The translations under genes were made by a program, and so were the position numbers. The notes beneath the pieces were generated by a model. The model was not told the origin of the DNA. It saw nothing but the letters and a program-made list of their open reading frames with translations, and made no database searches. DNA of 51,787 nt. It comes from Alteromonas aestuariivivens (GTDB lineage: Bacteria > Pseudomonadota > Gammaproteobacteria > Enterobacterales > Alteromonadaceae). Where the stretch lies: NCBI RefSeq assembly GCF_003367475.1, contig NZ_QRHA01000017.1, forward strand, positions 1 to 51,787, read 5' to 3'. Of the stretch, positions 1-8,994 are shown piece after piece; within the stretch, counting starts at the first letter, position 1, and every line of letters starts with the position of its first letter.

Positions 1-8
1 CCCCCAGC

Positions 9-77
9 CAGTCGCAGAGCGACTGTCGTTCATTACTTGTCGAATGCCATTGGGCATTCGCCATGCTTCTGCGAAGC
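9..77. repeat. three consecutive short hairpins upstream of a 5S fragment
   Basis: Three perfect inverted repeats follow one another: CAGTCG/CGACTG at 9-25 (5-base loop), CGAATGCC/GGCATTCG at 41-60 (4-base loop) and GCTTC/GAAGC at 65-77 (3-base loop). They occupy the place where the body of a 5S rRNA gene would be expected, given the 5S-like 3' end that follows. They have no T-tract, so they do not look like terminators. They may be a small repeat element or a structured spacer; what they do is unknown. Confidence 0.5.
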
Positions 78-89
78 ACCGTTCTTCAC

Positions 90-122
90 CCCCATGTGAG
101 AGTAGCACACCGCCAGACTCCC
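90..122 (+). rRNA. 5S rRNA 3'-end fragment
   Basis: The stretch beginning CCCCATGTGAGAGTAG and ending near GCCAGACTCCC matches the conserved 3' part of gammaproteobacterial 5S rRNA and is directly followed by a strong terminator, as at the end of an rrn operon. The upstream 80 bases do not resemble the rest of 5S rRNA (no GCCGATGGTAGTGTGGGG-like segment), so this is a remnant or rearranged copy rather than a complete gene. A complete rrn operon could lie just to the left of the window; that cannot be seen. Confidence 0.6.
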
Positions 123-135
123 AATTATACGAAGA

Positions 136-162
136 AGCCCACTCAAACGAGTGGGCTTTTTT
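136..162 (+). terminator. rho-independent terminator after 5S fragment
   Basis: Nine-base stem AGCCCACTC/GAGTGGGCT with an AAAC loop, followed by a run of six T. It sits 14 bases after the 5S-like 3' end, the normal position for the terminator of an rRNA operon. Confidence 0.85.
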
Positions 163-275
163 CGTATATGCGCAGTAAAACTGCACTACTCCTTGGTGGA
201 AACCCAACCCATCGGGTTTCATGCGGAAAAAGCTGTGCGCCTCCCTCATATACTTCCCTGCAGAATTAATCAGGG

Positions 276-3200
276 CTAATGAAAATCCCTTGATTTTAGA
301 GACAGAGTGTTAAGCCAGTCTGAACGGTCCGTCAGTTTCCCTGCAATGACATGGGTAACGCCTTCTTTCGAGCGTTCCAGTATGCCGTCTACCTGCAACA
401 GGGTGGCCTTCAGAAATGCCTGCTGCTGATGCCGGGCGGTTGCCTGCCAGACCACCACATTAATATTACCGGTGTGATCTTCCAGAGTGACAAAGGTTAC
501 CCCGGATGCAGTGCCCGGTGATTGTCTTCCGGTAACACAGCCAATAATGTGGACCACACTTTTGTCGCTCAGTTCGCTAAGCTGTTCGGCAAAGCAAAAC
601 CGGCTTAGATTCTGGCTTTGGGCCAGTAACTTAATTGGGTGGCGCTGTACTGACAAAGAGGTAGATTCATAATCTTCCAGCAAGTTTTCCACTTCATTGG
701 GCTGTAGTAACAGTGTTTGTTGATCATAGCCCGAAGAATTGCTAAACAGTGGTAAATTACGCTGTTGATCCATGATCTGCCAGCGTGCCTGATAGCGGTT
801 CCCGGCCACAGGTTCAAAGGCGTTGGCACTGGCGAGCGCCGCAAGATCACCAGCATCAACAGCTAGTGCCTGTACCTCATCGATGCTTTGAAATCCGTTT
901 GTCGGACGGCTTTTAATAATCTCCTGTGCGCTTTGTTCTGAAAGCCCTTTTATTATTCTGAACCCCAGGCGAAGGGCTTTATTGTGACCTTGGGCTTCCA
1001 CCTTGTGATCGTACCCTGAATGATTAATGCAGACAGGCAATATGGTGATGTGGTGGCGCTGTGCATCCTGCACAATTTGACTGGGCGTATAAAAACCCAT
1101 CGGCCAGCTGTTCAGCAGACCAACATAGAATTCGACCGGGAAGTAGTGCTTTAGCCAAGCGGATACGTACGCCAGCACGGCAAATGAAGCAGAGTGGGAC
1201 TCGGGAAAGCCATAGCCGGCAAACCCCTTGATTTGTTCGAACAGTCTTTGTGAGAAATCCAGGCTGTAGCCGCGTTCCAGCATGCCATTGATGAGTTTGT
1301 CCTGGAATTCGTGCAGGCGCCCGTTTTTCTTCCAGCTTGCCATTGCTCTGCGCAACTGGTCCGCCTCACCACCACTGAAGCCTGCCGCGACCATTGCCAG
1401 TTGAATCACCTGCTCCTGAAAAATCGGTACTCCCATGGTGCGGGACAACACGTTCTTGACTTCATCAGAAGGGTAACTGATGGCTTCATCGCCATGACGC
1501 CGCAGCAAATACGGGTGCACCATATCACCCTGGATTGGGCCGGGGCGCACAATGGCAATTTGCACTACCAGGTCGTAATATTTGCGGGGTTTCAACCTTG
1601 GCAGCATCGACATCTGGGCACGGGATTCAATTTGAAATACTCCGACAGTATCTGCTTTGCAGAGCATATCGAATACCTGGCGGTCGTCTCCCAATCCGGT
1701 TATAAAGGGAATGCTCACCTCTTCTTTAAACTGCCGGTTGATGAGGGCAAAGCTTTTACGGATGGCGGTGAGCATGCCCAGTGCCAGTATGTCGACCTTC
1801 AGCAGGCCCAGACTTTCCAGGTCGTCTTTATCCCACTGGATCACGGTTCGCTCTGCCATAGCGGCGTTTTCTACCGGAACCAGCTCGTACAGAGGGCCCG
1901 CTGAAATCACAAAGCCGCCCACATGCTGTGACAGGTGCCTCGGAAATCCGAGGATAGCCTCGGTCAGGGTAACCAGCTGCTGCACCTTTGGAGTATCGGT
2001 TGCCAGCCCACACTGTTGCAACTGTTGCTGCCAGGGAATGACACGATCACGCCGGTTGATGTTTTTGATTACAAAATCCAGCTGGCTTTCGGCAAAGCCG
2101 AGGGCTTTACCGACTTCCCGGAAAGCGCTTTTAAATCGGAAGCAGATCACTGTGGCTGCGAGTGCGGTACGTTCGCGGCCATATTTCTGATAGATGTACT
2201 GGATCACTTCTTCGCGGCGCTGATGTTCGAAGTCCACGTCAATGTCGGGGGGCTCGTCACGTTCCTTGGAGATAAAGCGCTCGAACAATACATTGATTTG
2301 TCGTGGATCTACGGCAGTGATCTCAAGGCAATAGCACACCACAGAGTTGGCCGCCGAGCCTCGCCCCTGGTACAAAATATTCTGTTGCTGGGCGAATTGC
2401 ACAATATCATGGATGGTCAGGAAGAAGTATTCGTACTGCTGCTCTTCAATCAGGGTCAGCTCTTTTTCGATGATGGTACGTATTTTCTGGCTGATACCGC
2501 CGGGAAAGCGCCGCCGGATCCCACGCTCGACACATTCCCGCAGATATGAGGTGGCAGTATGCCCGCCTGGCACCAGTTCGGCGGGATACTGATATTTCAG
2601 CTCCTGCAGATTAAAGCTGCACAGTCCCGCTATTTTGCGGGTTTCGTCTAACCATTGGCGGGGGTAAAGCTTGCTGAGCTTCCTCAGCGGACGCAAGCTT
2701 CGCTCGGCATTACATAAGCCTTGCCGGCCCAGACTCTGTACAGTGGTATGCTCCCGGATGGCGTGCAGTGCATGCTGTACCGACAAACGGTCCGTATGGT
2801 GGAACAACGCACCGGTGCAGGCACACACAGGGACGGCGAATTTGGTTTGCAGATGCTCGATGTGTTCAAACCGCTGGGTGTCCAGTCCATCCAGCAGCCG
2901 CTGTGCGCCTATCCACACTCGGTCACCAAAATTGCTGCACAGCCAGTCGCCCCAGTGATTGTCCTGTTGCTGTTTGCCAGAAGGGAGCCACAGAGCCAGG
3001 CAATGCTTGAGTGACTTCAAATCCCACTCGGCCAGAGTGTATTCACCTTTTGGGGAACGCCGGCGTGCATTACTGATGATTCGGCACAGCTCCGTATAGG
3101 CCTGCTTGTGCGGGCAAAGCAGTACCAGAGTGAGGCTGTCTGACAGTACCAGACGGCTGCCAACGATCAGCTTAAGCGGCAGCCGGTTACGCCTGATTTC

Positions 3201-3353
3201 GGCATGAGCCCGCACCACACCGGCTACCGAACACTCATCGGTGATGGCCAGCGCTTCGTAGCCAAGAAAGGCGGCAGTGTTGACCAGCTCTTCCGGGTCC
3301 GAAGCTCCAGTGAGAAAGCTGAAGTTTGACTGACAATAAAGTTCGGCGTACAT
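276..3353 (-). CDS. imuC: error-prone DNA polymerase ImuC (DnaE2)
   Basis: C-family DNA polymerase alpha subunit of the DnaE2/ImuC type, the polymerase of the ImuA-ImuB-ImuC mutasome that copies past DNA damage. About 1025 residues, the usual DnaE2 length and shorter than replicative DnaE. The N terminus (MYAELYCQSNFSFLTGAS) is a PHP-domain start with the first histidine position replaced by Gln, as is common in DnaE2. The catalytic PDIDVDF motif is near residue 368 and a second acidic segment KVDILALG near 518; a C-terminal OB-fold segment lies near residue 935. The start at 3353 (ATG) is chosen over an upstream in-frame TTG because it gives the canonical DnaE2 N terminus and lies five bases after the imuB stop. 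Last gene of an SOS operon driven from upstream of imuA. Confidence 0.96.
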   Translation of the reverse strand: MYAELYCQSNFSFLTGASDPEELVNTAAFLGYEALAITDECSVAGVVRAHAEIRRNRLPLKLIVGSRLVLSDSLTLVLLCPHKQAYTELCRIISNARRRSPKGEYTLAEWDLKSLKHCLALWLPSGKQQQDNHWGDWLCSNFGDRVWIGAQRLLDGLDTQRFEHIEHLQTKFAVPVCACTGALFHHTDRLSVQHALHAIREHTTVQSLGRQGLCNAERSLRPLRKLSKLYPRQWLDETRKIAGLCSFNLQELKYQYPAELVPGGHTATSYLRECVERGIRRRFPGGISQKIRTIIEKELTLIEEQQYEYFFLTIHDIVQFAQQQNILYQGRGSAANSVVCYCLEITAVDPRQINVLFERFISKERDEPPDIDVDFEHQRREEVIQYIYQKYGRERTALAATVICFRFKSAFREVGKALGFAESQLDFVIKNINRRDRVIPWQQQLQQCGLATDTPKVQQLVTLTEAILGFPRHLSQHVGGFVISAGPLYELVPVENAAMAERTVIQWDKDDLESLGLLKVDILALGMLTAIRKSFALINRQFKEEVSIPFITGLGDDRQVFDMLCKADTVGVFQIESRAQMSMLPRLKPRKYYDLVVQIAIVRPGPIQGDMVHPYLLRRHGDEAISYPSDEVKNVLSRTMGVPIFQEQVIQLAMVAAGFSGGEADQLRRAMASWKKNGRLHEFQDKLINGMLERGYSLDFSQRLFEQIKGFAGYGFPESHSASFAVLAYVSAWLKHYFPVEFYVGLLNSWPMGFYTPSQIVQDAQRHHITILPVCINHSGYDHKVEAQGHNKALRLGFRIIKGLSEQSAQEIIKSRPTNGFQSIDEVQALAVDAGDLAALASANAFEPVAGNRYQARWQIMDQQRNLPLFSNSSGYDQQTLLLQPNEVENLLEDYESTSLSVQRHPIKLLAQSQNLSRFCFAEQLSELSDKSVVHIIGCVTGRQSPGTASGVTFVTLEDHTGNINVVVWQATARHQQQAFLKATLLQVDGILERSKEGVTHVIAGKLTDRSDWLNTLSLKSRDFH

Positions 3354-3358
3354 AGCGG

Positions 3359-4744
3359 TCAGCAATACCAGCCGTGCACAAACCAGCCTTGCCCGGGGTC
3401 TTTAAAAATCTGCAGGTACTGACCGGTTTCGGTTACGGCAATGTAGTAATCCCTGCACACCGGTTGCTCGTCCCACCAGCCGGTATGTAACCGAAGCGGG
3501 CCATAGGTAATGCGGCAGGGCTGAGCCAGGGGAAAAGGTATAGGGCTGCATAGGGCCGGGTAGCCGGGCAGTGCCGGTATACTTACATTGTTGGCCACTG
3601 CCCGAGGGACCGGCTCGTAGCGATAGTCGTTCTGCTCTTGGGGTTGCAATACCCGTTCAGCCCCCAGCCGGGCCTGCAGACGGCCAATCAGCTGCATCTG
3701 GTTGAAATACTCAAAGCGATCTTCAAAGAAATCGTTGGATTGCCCATTCGGTTCTTCCAGAGTACCTGAGGCAAGTGCGATAGCTACCACTGGTGCCGGG
3801 AGCACAATCTGCTCAATTTTCAGTTCCACCAGAGCCTGCCATTCTTTTTGATGAGCCATGGCGGTAGCGGCCCGAACATCCAGTTTAAGTGGTGCCTCGT
3901 CACGAAAGTGCAGTGTCAGATACACATGGGCGGTGCAGGTGTTTCTGAGCCTCAGAAAAATCATCAGTTCATTCAGCAGCGAGTGTAGCCAGGGTATCAG
4001 TTGGGCCGTTTTATCGGCTTCATAACTTAATTCCTGATGACGGTGAAAATTCTCTGCGGGCCGAAAAAAGGTGACGGGGCTGGGTTTTGAGCCATTCAGG
4101 GCGCACACATAACGAATTAAATCATTGTGGAAACGCTTGCCAAGTTCGGTGGCGGGCAGGTTCAGCAGAGTTTTCAGATTGCGAATACCTACCCGGTTGA
4201 GTGCCTGCTTTTGCTTGTCAGTCAGATCGGTGTGCTCAATGGCGGTATTCTGCAACTGCTGGCGGATTGCCGCAGGGGCAGCCAGCAGCCGATTGCACCG
4301 GGCTCTGGCCAGAACCTTAGCGGATTCTACGCTCCAGCCACTGCCATAGTGATAGTGCCGTCCGGCACGTTGCAGTTCATTTTTAAGAGTCAGCCAAAGC
4401 GGAGTCAGGCCATTGTAATAACGCAGATGAGAGTCGAGGCGAATGGCCAGGTGGGCAGGGGGCAGCAACACGATATCAGAGACAATCTGATAAAGCTGAT
4501 GGGCAATGGCGCTCAGTTGTTGAGCTTCCATGTCGCTGTGATAGTTGAGTACTTTCAGCGAGGGGCTCAGCGAGGCAGCCTGAGCCATGCCCATGCCTAC
4601 TTCAATGCCTGCAGCTTGGGCCTGTTGGCAGCATTGCATAATACGATTGTCTGCCGGGTGATAAACAATCATGGGTGTTTGCAACGGTTGGTGCAGCGCA
4701 GCGTCAAGAGTCAGCTGGTAAAAATCCAGATACAGCCACAACAT
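3359..4744 (-). CDS. imuB: ImuB, Y-family-like mutasome protein
   Basis: DNA polymerase Y-family-like protein ImuB, 461 residues, the middle gene of the imuA-imuB-imuC operon. In this family ImuB lacks the catalytic acidic residues of true Y-family polymerases and serves as an adaptor that binds the sliding clamp and recruits ImuC. The N terminus starts LWLYLDFYQLTLDA, like DinB/UmuC folds but without the usual catalytic DMD triad; it is followed by an HhH-type segment (LNRVGIRNLKTLLNLP, about residues 183-198). The C-terminal third (from about 390) is the ImuB-specific tail ending YLQIFKDPGQGWFVHGWYC. ATG start nine bases after imuA stop, five bases before imuC. Confidence 0.93.
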   Translation of the reverse strand: MLWLYLDFYQLTLDAALHQPLQTPMIVYHPADNRIMQCCQQAQAAGIEVGMGMAQAASLSPSLKVLNYHSDMEAQQLSAIAHQLYQIVSDIVLLPPAHLAIRLDSHLRYYNGLTPLWLTLKNELQRAGRHYHYGSGWSVESAKVLARARCNRLLAAPAAIRQQLQNTAIEHTDLTDKQKQALNRVGIRNLKTLLNLPATELGKRFHNDLIRYVCALNGSKPSPVTFFRPAENFHRHQELSYEADKTAQLIPWLHSLLNELMIFLRLRNTCTAHVYLTLHFRDEAPLKLDVRAATAMAHQKEWQALVELKIEQIVLPAPVVAIALASGTLEEPNGQSNDFFEDRFEYFNQMQLIGRLQARLGAERVLQPQEQNDYRYEPVPRAVANNVSIPALPGYPALCSPIPFPLAQPCRITYGPLRLHTGWWDEQPVCRDYYIAVTETGQYLQIFKDPGQGWFVHGWYC

Positions 4745-4753
4745 AAAACAGCC

Positions 4754-5443
4754 TTATCCGGCCTGGGATGAGCCTGAATAAATGGGGCTTGCTGCAGCCA
4801 TTGCCTTCATAATGGCACTATTATCAGGTGTGTGCTGCAACCGGACAGGAATATTTTCTCTGGGCCAGCCTCCCTGCTGTTTGAGTATGTCTGCATATAA
4901 CGACTGCTCTGACGGATGTAAGGCAAGATCCAGTGTGACTGGTAAAGACAGGCGGGACGATTGCAATGATTCCATCAACAGGCACAGGGTATGGTTATGG
5001 GTCGCCGCAACCTGAAGCCGACGGGCCGGTTTAGGTTGCAAAGCCGTTTGCCACAGCACCACCATTCGGCAGGCTCCGCTTTTCAGGCACTGTTCCGTGG
5101 CCCACAGTGCTTCGTTATCATTGGGCGGTTGGATCACGTATACCTGCGGAAGGTCGACACCAAGCTGTTTCAGCCAGGGTGCCTGGACCAGGCCGGGGGC
5201 GGCCACAAACACCAACAGTTTCTGGCTTTTGGGCTGGCAGATGATCGACTGCAATAAGGATAACTCACCGATACCCAGATGGCTGCGAATGCGCACCAGG
5301 CCGCTGGGCGGGAAACCGCCATTGAGTGCTTTATCCAGTTCCCGATGGCCGGTTTCCTGGCGCGTGCAACCCGAAACATTAAGGCCCTCTTTGGCCCGCC
5401 AGATACCGGGAAGTTGGAGAAGAGAGAATTCTGCGTCGTTCAT
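4754..5443 (-). CDS. imuA: ImuA, SOS mutasome RecA-like protein
   Basis: Translesion synthesis-associated protein ImuA (SulA/RecA-like), 229 residues, first gene of the operon. It carries the ImuA opening segment GHRELDKALNGGFPPSGLVRI (residues about 32-50) related to the RecA core, in a region where RecA has its Walker A; no convincing GKT motif is present, which is normal for gammaproteobacterial ImuA. The ATG at 5443 lies 12 bases downstream of a perfect LexA site, so the operon should be induced by DNA damage. Its role in ImuC-dependent mutagenesis is known from the family; it is inferred here. Confidence 0.9.
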   Translation of the reverse strand: MNDAEFSLLQLPGIWRAKEGLNVSGCTRQETGHRELDKALNGGFPPSGLVRIRSHLGIGELSLLQSIICQPKSQKLLVFVAAPGLVQAPWLKQLGVDLPQVYVIQPPNDNEALWATEQCLKSGACRMVVLWQTALQPKPARRLQVAATHNHTLCLLMESLQSSRLSLPVTLDLALHPSEQSLYADILKQQGGWPRENIPVRLQHTPDNSAIMKAMAAASPIYSGSSQAG

Positions 5444-5454
5444 CGTATAATTAC

Positions 5455-5470
5455 CTGTATATTTATACAG
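5455..5470 (-). promoter_or_regulatory. LexA (SOS) box of imuA-imuB-imuC
   Basis: CTGTATATTTATACAG is a perfect CTGT-N8-ACAG gammaproteobacterial SOS box with an all-A/T centre. It lies just upstream of the imuA start codon, so bound LexA would block transcription of the mutasome operon. Confidence 0.93.
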
Positions 5471-5502
5471 TATTATAGATGAAGACAGAGCGAACTCAAG
5501 CG

Positions 5503-5532
5503 TAATAAAAACGCCGCTTCAACAGCGGCGTT
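5503..5532 (-). terminator. terminator of the DUF885/membrane protein operon
   Basis: Nine-base stem AACGCCGCT/AGCGGCGTT (5510-5518 and 5524-5532) with loop TCAAC. Read on the minus strand it is followed by TTTTATT, so it ends leftward transcription from the 5558-6055 gene before the LexA box. On the plus strand no T-run follows. Confidence 0.8.
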
Positions 5533-5557
5533 ACTATGAAAAAGTCAGCTTGAAAAA

Positions 5558-6055
5558 TTACTGATTATCTTCGGTTTTTTCGCTCATCAACAACTTTTGG
5601 GTAAATGCATTGCAGGCGGTAACGTAGCCGTCTGGCGTGTTTTTGGACCAGGCCAGGCGGACTTCCCGGGGTTGTTTTTTGATGAACTCCCGGACTTCCT
5701 CCATATTGGCTTCACTCATTTGCAGGGCCCGGGTAAGGGCTTCTTCTACAGAGTGGCCTTTTTCGCAAAAGTCCATTATCACCTGAGGCATGCTGCGCAC
5801 AATGCTGCGTGCAACCGGGTAGCTTTTTTCAGGCATTAAACCTTTACTGTGCGCCGTATCGAGCCGGGTCATAAAGGTTTTTTGCAATTCGTTGGCCACA
5901 AACAACAGGCTGGTTAACCCGCGGCTGGCCTTTTTGGCATTTTGACGTGCCGAGTTGCGGGTAAGGTTCAGGTCGCGCTGAAGGGTTTGGGAATGCACCA
6001 CAAAATAAATCAGCAGCAGGACCATGATCCCAATAACAGAAAAAGCAATCAGCAT
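5558..6055 (-). CDS. small single-pass membrane protein, unknown function
   Basis: 165-residue protein not recognised as a named family. One hydrophobic segment at residues 3-21 (AFSVIGIMVLLLIYFVV) should anchor it in the inner membrane; the rest is hydrophilic and helix-rich with many charged residues (RQNAKKASRGL, EEVREFIKKQPREVRLAW). Its ATG overlaps the stop of the upstream DUF885 gene (TAATG, one base shared), so the two are translationally coupled and are likely to work together or at least be expressed at a fixed ratio. A strong terminator follows it. Confidence 0.75.
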   Translation of the reverse strand: MLIAFSVIGIMVLLLIYFVVHSQTLQRDLNLTRNSARQNAKKASRGLTSLLFVANELQKTFMTRLDTAHSKGLMPEKSYPVARSIVRSMPQVIMDFCEKGHSVEEALTRALQMSEANMEEVREFIKKQPREVRLAWSKNTPDGYVTACNAFTQKLLMSEKTEDNQ

Positions 6056-7830
6056 TATTTTACCTTTTGTCGCTCTGCTTCGATGAATGTCTCTATGTTG
6101 CGCTTGAGTATAAACAGCGGCACGGAACCGTGTTCGAGCACAGCACGATGAAAGCGGCGCACATCGAAGTGGCTGCCCAGTTCCTGTTCAGCCTGCTTGC
6201 GCAGTGCTTTTATCTGAATTTCGCCGATTTTGTACGACAGTGCCTGGGCAGGCCAGGAAATGTAGCGATCGATTTCCGTACGCACGTTGTGTTCAGACAG
6301 CGCTGTGTTGGTGAGCATAAAATCCAGCGACTGCTGGCGGGACCAGCCGAACATGTGCATGCCGGTGTCGACTACCAGGCGGCAGGCGCGCCACATTTCA
6401 TAGCTCAGACGGCCAAAATCGTCATAAGGGTCTTCATACATGCCAACTTCAACGCCCAGAAACTCGGAATACAGTCCCCAGCCTTCGCCAAACGCCGAAA
6501 TGTAGGTTTGCTGACGAACTTTGGGTAAATCCTGCATTTCGCTGGCCAGTGAAATTTGCAGATGATGGCCGGGCACAGCTTCGTGCAGGGTAAGTGCCGT
6601 CAACGCATAAAGTGGTCGCTTATCAAGTGCGTAGGTGTTTACCCAGTAGTAGCCGGGTTGATCGTCCCGGGTTGGGTCGACATAGCGCCCGGTGGTGTAT
6701 TTGGGCGCAATGCTGTCAGGTACCGGTTCAACACCATAAGGTGTGCGGGGCAGGTACTCAAACAGGCGGGGCAAACGGGCATCCATCTTTTTGGCAATGA
6801 AGGACGCTTCTTTGAGCAGTTCTTCAGCACTGCTGGCATAAAACCGGCGGTCGGTACGCAGGAACTGAATAAATGCGTTGATGTCACCATCAAACTCCAG
6901 TTTATCCACAATGGCCTGCATTTCATTGCGAATGCGTTTGACTTCCGCGAGGCCCAGATCGTGAATTTCCCGGGCGGTCATGTCTGTTGTGGTGTAGTGT
7001 CTGATACGGTTCTGATAGTAGGCTTCGCCGTCCGGCCAGTTCCTGGCGGCGATGTCATCCCGCGCATTGGGGATGTATTCATCAACCAGAAAGTCGTACA
7101 CCATTTGATAGGCCGGTACTACCTGGTTGAGGATAACGTCTTCGGCCTGTTGTTTCAGTGCCTGTTGTTCAGCAGCAGAAATGTGGGCAGGAAACTGGGT
7201 AAAAGGGGAATAAAAAGTGCTGTCAGTGGCTTTGGTCACCAGATAGGGTTTGACCGAGTCTTCAAACCCCTGAAGAACCACTTTGGGTTGTGTGTAGCCC
7301 AGCTCCAGGCCAGTTTTCATATACGCAATATTTTGCTCAAAGTATTTCTTAAGAGCCCCAAGCCGTTGCAGATAATGTTGATAATCTTCGCGGGTTTTAA
7401 AGGTGATGCTGCGGGCCAGTGAGCCCATGGCGCTGTGAAATCCGTATTCGGAGGTCAGCGGGACAAGATGCGCCTGAAAGCGGTACTCGTCTATGTAATT
7501 GTCCAGCCGGTATTGCTGCATCAGCAACGAGATTTGCTCTTCGGCAGTGAGCTCGTCTTTGGCGATTGCGTTAAGCTGTTGAGAATAGTTCTGCCATTGG
7601 GCGTGCTGGGCCTTAAGCGCCGCAGGAGAGATGTCCGGCAGCTGGCTGTCTGCACTTTTGATTCCTTCACTGCTGGCCATCAGTGGTGATACACTGAGCT
7701 CATACTGCCAGATTTCATCCAGCAGTGTGCTGAGTTTCTGGCTGGCAGGCGATTGCGCCAATACGGAAAAATGAATCAGTGATAAGGCGAAAATAGCTAG
7801 GGTGTAGCGCGAAAATACTGGCTTTAACAT
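6055..7830 (-). CDS. DUF885 family secreted metallopeptidase-like protein
   Basis: 591 residues with an N-terminal signal sequence (hydrophobic residues about 9-25, cleavage likely after VLAQ). The DUF885 family hallmark HEAVPGHHLQ is at about residues 414-423, a zinc-binding helix of the HExxH type with an inserted loop, and the family's C-terminal segment RYISWPAQALSYKIGEIQ follows near 545. Members are predicted or shown to be secreted or periplasmic carboxypeptidase/dipeptidase-like enzymes; the substrate here is unknown. First gene of a two-gene unit whose second member is a membrane protein beginning at its stop codon. Confidence 0.9.
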   Translation of the reverse strand: MLKPVFSRYTLAIFALSLIHFSVLAQSPASQKLSTLLDEIWQYELSVSPLMASSEGIKSADSQLPDISPAALKAQHAQWQNYSQQLNAIAKDELTAEEQISLLMQQYRLDNYIDEYRFQAHLVPLTSEYGFHSAMGSLARSITFKTREDYQHYLQRLGALKKYFEQNIAYMKTGLELGYTQPKVVLQGFEDSVKPYLVTKATDSTFYSPFTQFPAHISAAEQQALKQQAEDVILNQVVPAYQMVYDFLVDEYIPNARDDIAARNWPDGEAYYQNRIRHYTTTDMTAREIHDLGLAEVKRIRNEMQAIVDKLEFDGDINAFIQFLRTDRRFYASSAEELLKEASFIAKKMDARLPRLFEYLPRTPYGVEPVPDSIAPKYTTGRYVDPTRDDQPGYYWVNTYALDKRPLYALTALTLHEAVPGHHLQISLASEMQDLPKVRQQTYISAFGEGWGLYSEFLGVEVGMYEDPYDDFGRLSYEMWRACRLVVDTGMHMFGWSRQQSLDFMLTNTALSEHNVRTEIDRYISWPAQALSYKIGEIQIKALRKQAEQELGSHFDVRRFHRAVLEHGSVPLFILKRNIETFIEAERQKVK

Positions 7831-7870
7831 GCGTTCTCCGGAACCTTGCCCCAGCGCTGCCGGGTTCTGG

Positions 7871-8197
7871 TTACTCTTTCTTGGGTGTATAAATCGGACT
7901 AGGAAACGCGGCTACTTTATCAGATAACTGGGTGATTTTGGCAGTACCTTGCTTTTTTACCTGATCAATTCTCAACACGTTGTGCATGGGAATGTAAGTG
8001 CGGGTGACGTCACCAAACTCGGATTTCAGCTTTTCGTGGCTGGGGTCAAGCACCAGACTGGTGTGTGTGTCCCAGACAAAATCACCAATTTCGACAAAGC
8101 CAAACAGGCTGCCCTGGCTGATTTCCCGGACATACAACTCATAGCGTTCACCATTGCTGATGAACTGAATTCGATAGAGAGGGTCGTTACGACTCAT
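7871..8197 (-). CDS. DUF1820 family protein
   Basis: 108-residue cytoplasmic protein matching the DUF1820 family: it opens with DPLYRIQFISNGERYELYVR and contains the family's GFVEIGDFVWD and TYIPMHNVLRIDQV segments. No catalytic motif or membrane segment is visible. The function of the family is not established; members are widespread in gammaproteobacteria as single genes. It stands 40 bases upstream of the DUF885 gene in the same orientation and may be co-transcribed with it. Confidence 0.9.
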   Translation of the reverse strand: MSRNDPLYRIQFISNGERYELYVREISQGSLFGFVEIGDFVWDTHTSLVLDPSHEKLKSEFGDVTRTYIPMHNVLRIDQVKKQGTAKITQLSDKVAAFPSPIYTPKKE

Positions 8198-8268
8198 AGT
8201 ACTTACCTGGTATTACGTTGACTCCAAAATGGGGGCCTCAACGCAGAAATCCACCCTTGATCTGCAAT

Positions 8269-8844
8269 TTATTTGTTCGTCAAAAGCGGGTGTAACAGTG
8301 TATGGGTGGCAAGCTCCATTTCAAGTGCACTGTCTGCCAGAATGCTGTTTACGGCGAACCCCTGAACGTAACTGGTGAGTTGCAGGGCTGCCGATTCCAG
8401 GTTGATATCAGGCATCACCATTCCCTGGTGTTGAGCTTTTTCCAGGCAGCCAATGAAATCAAATTGCAGGCGGTCGAGATAATGGCGCCCCATGTCACGA
8501 ATTACAGGGTCCTGCCTGCCGAGTTCTGTGACGCTGTTGATCAGTAGGCAGCCACGCTGGTGGATCAGTTCAATGTAGCGTTTGAAAAAGCGCTGAATGG
8601 ATTCAATACCGGGTTGGAGTTCCATTTCGGAAATGATGGGAAACAGCTGGTATTGCTGGTAGTGTTCAAGCACCCGGTAGAGGAAATGCTGCTTGCTGCC
8701 GAATTCGAGGTAGAAACCGCGGCGGTTAAACTCCGTTCGGGCAATAATCTCATCCATGCTGGCACCGTAAAAACTGTGCTCGAGGAAAATACTGACGGCT
8801 TGCTCAAGAACCGCGTTGAGATCGTATAGGGCTGTTCTGGGCAT
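8269..8844 (-). CDS. TetR/AcrR family transcriptional regulator
   Basis: TetR-type repressor of 191 residues. The N-terminal helix-turn-helix (AVSIFLEHSFYGASMDEIIA ... FYLEFGSKQHFLYRVLEHY) is clear; the ligand domain contains RGCLLINSVTELG, typical of the NemR/ComR-like branch of the family. The ATG at 8844 is chosen because GGAG lies nine bases before it; the longer frame would start at a TTG inside that ribosome binding site. It is divergent from the M28 peptidase gene with about 150 bases between them, so it could control that gene or itself; the ligand is unknown. Confidence 0.88.
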   Translation of the reverse strand: MPRTALYDLNAVLEQAVSIFLEHSFYGASMDEIIARTEFNRRGFYLEFGSKQHFLYRVLEHYQQYQLFPIISEMELQPGIESIQRFFKRYIELIHQRGCLLINSVTELGRQDPVIRDMGRHYLDRLQFDFIGCLEKAQHQGMVMPDINLESAALQLTSYVQGFAVNSILADSALEMELATHTLLHPLLTNK

Positions 8845-8994
8845 GGTGGATAACTCCAACGGCTTAATAGAGTAGATTTAAGCGTAACCCATCGCTTGAA
8901 AAAGGCATAGACCGCAAACGTCACTTTGAGATATTTTCTGTACCGATTACGTGAGATAACATTAGGCTGATTTAGCCGTAACCTGAATAAAATT

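Noticed and set aside
1311..1904. Long plus-strand frames opposite imuC (and similar ones opposite DUF885, kbl and the GGDEF genes)
   Set aside because: They are antisense shadows of strongly supported genes with conserved catalytic motifs.
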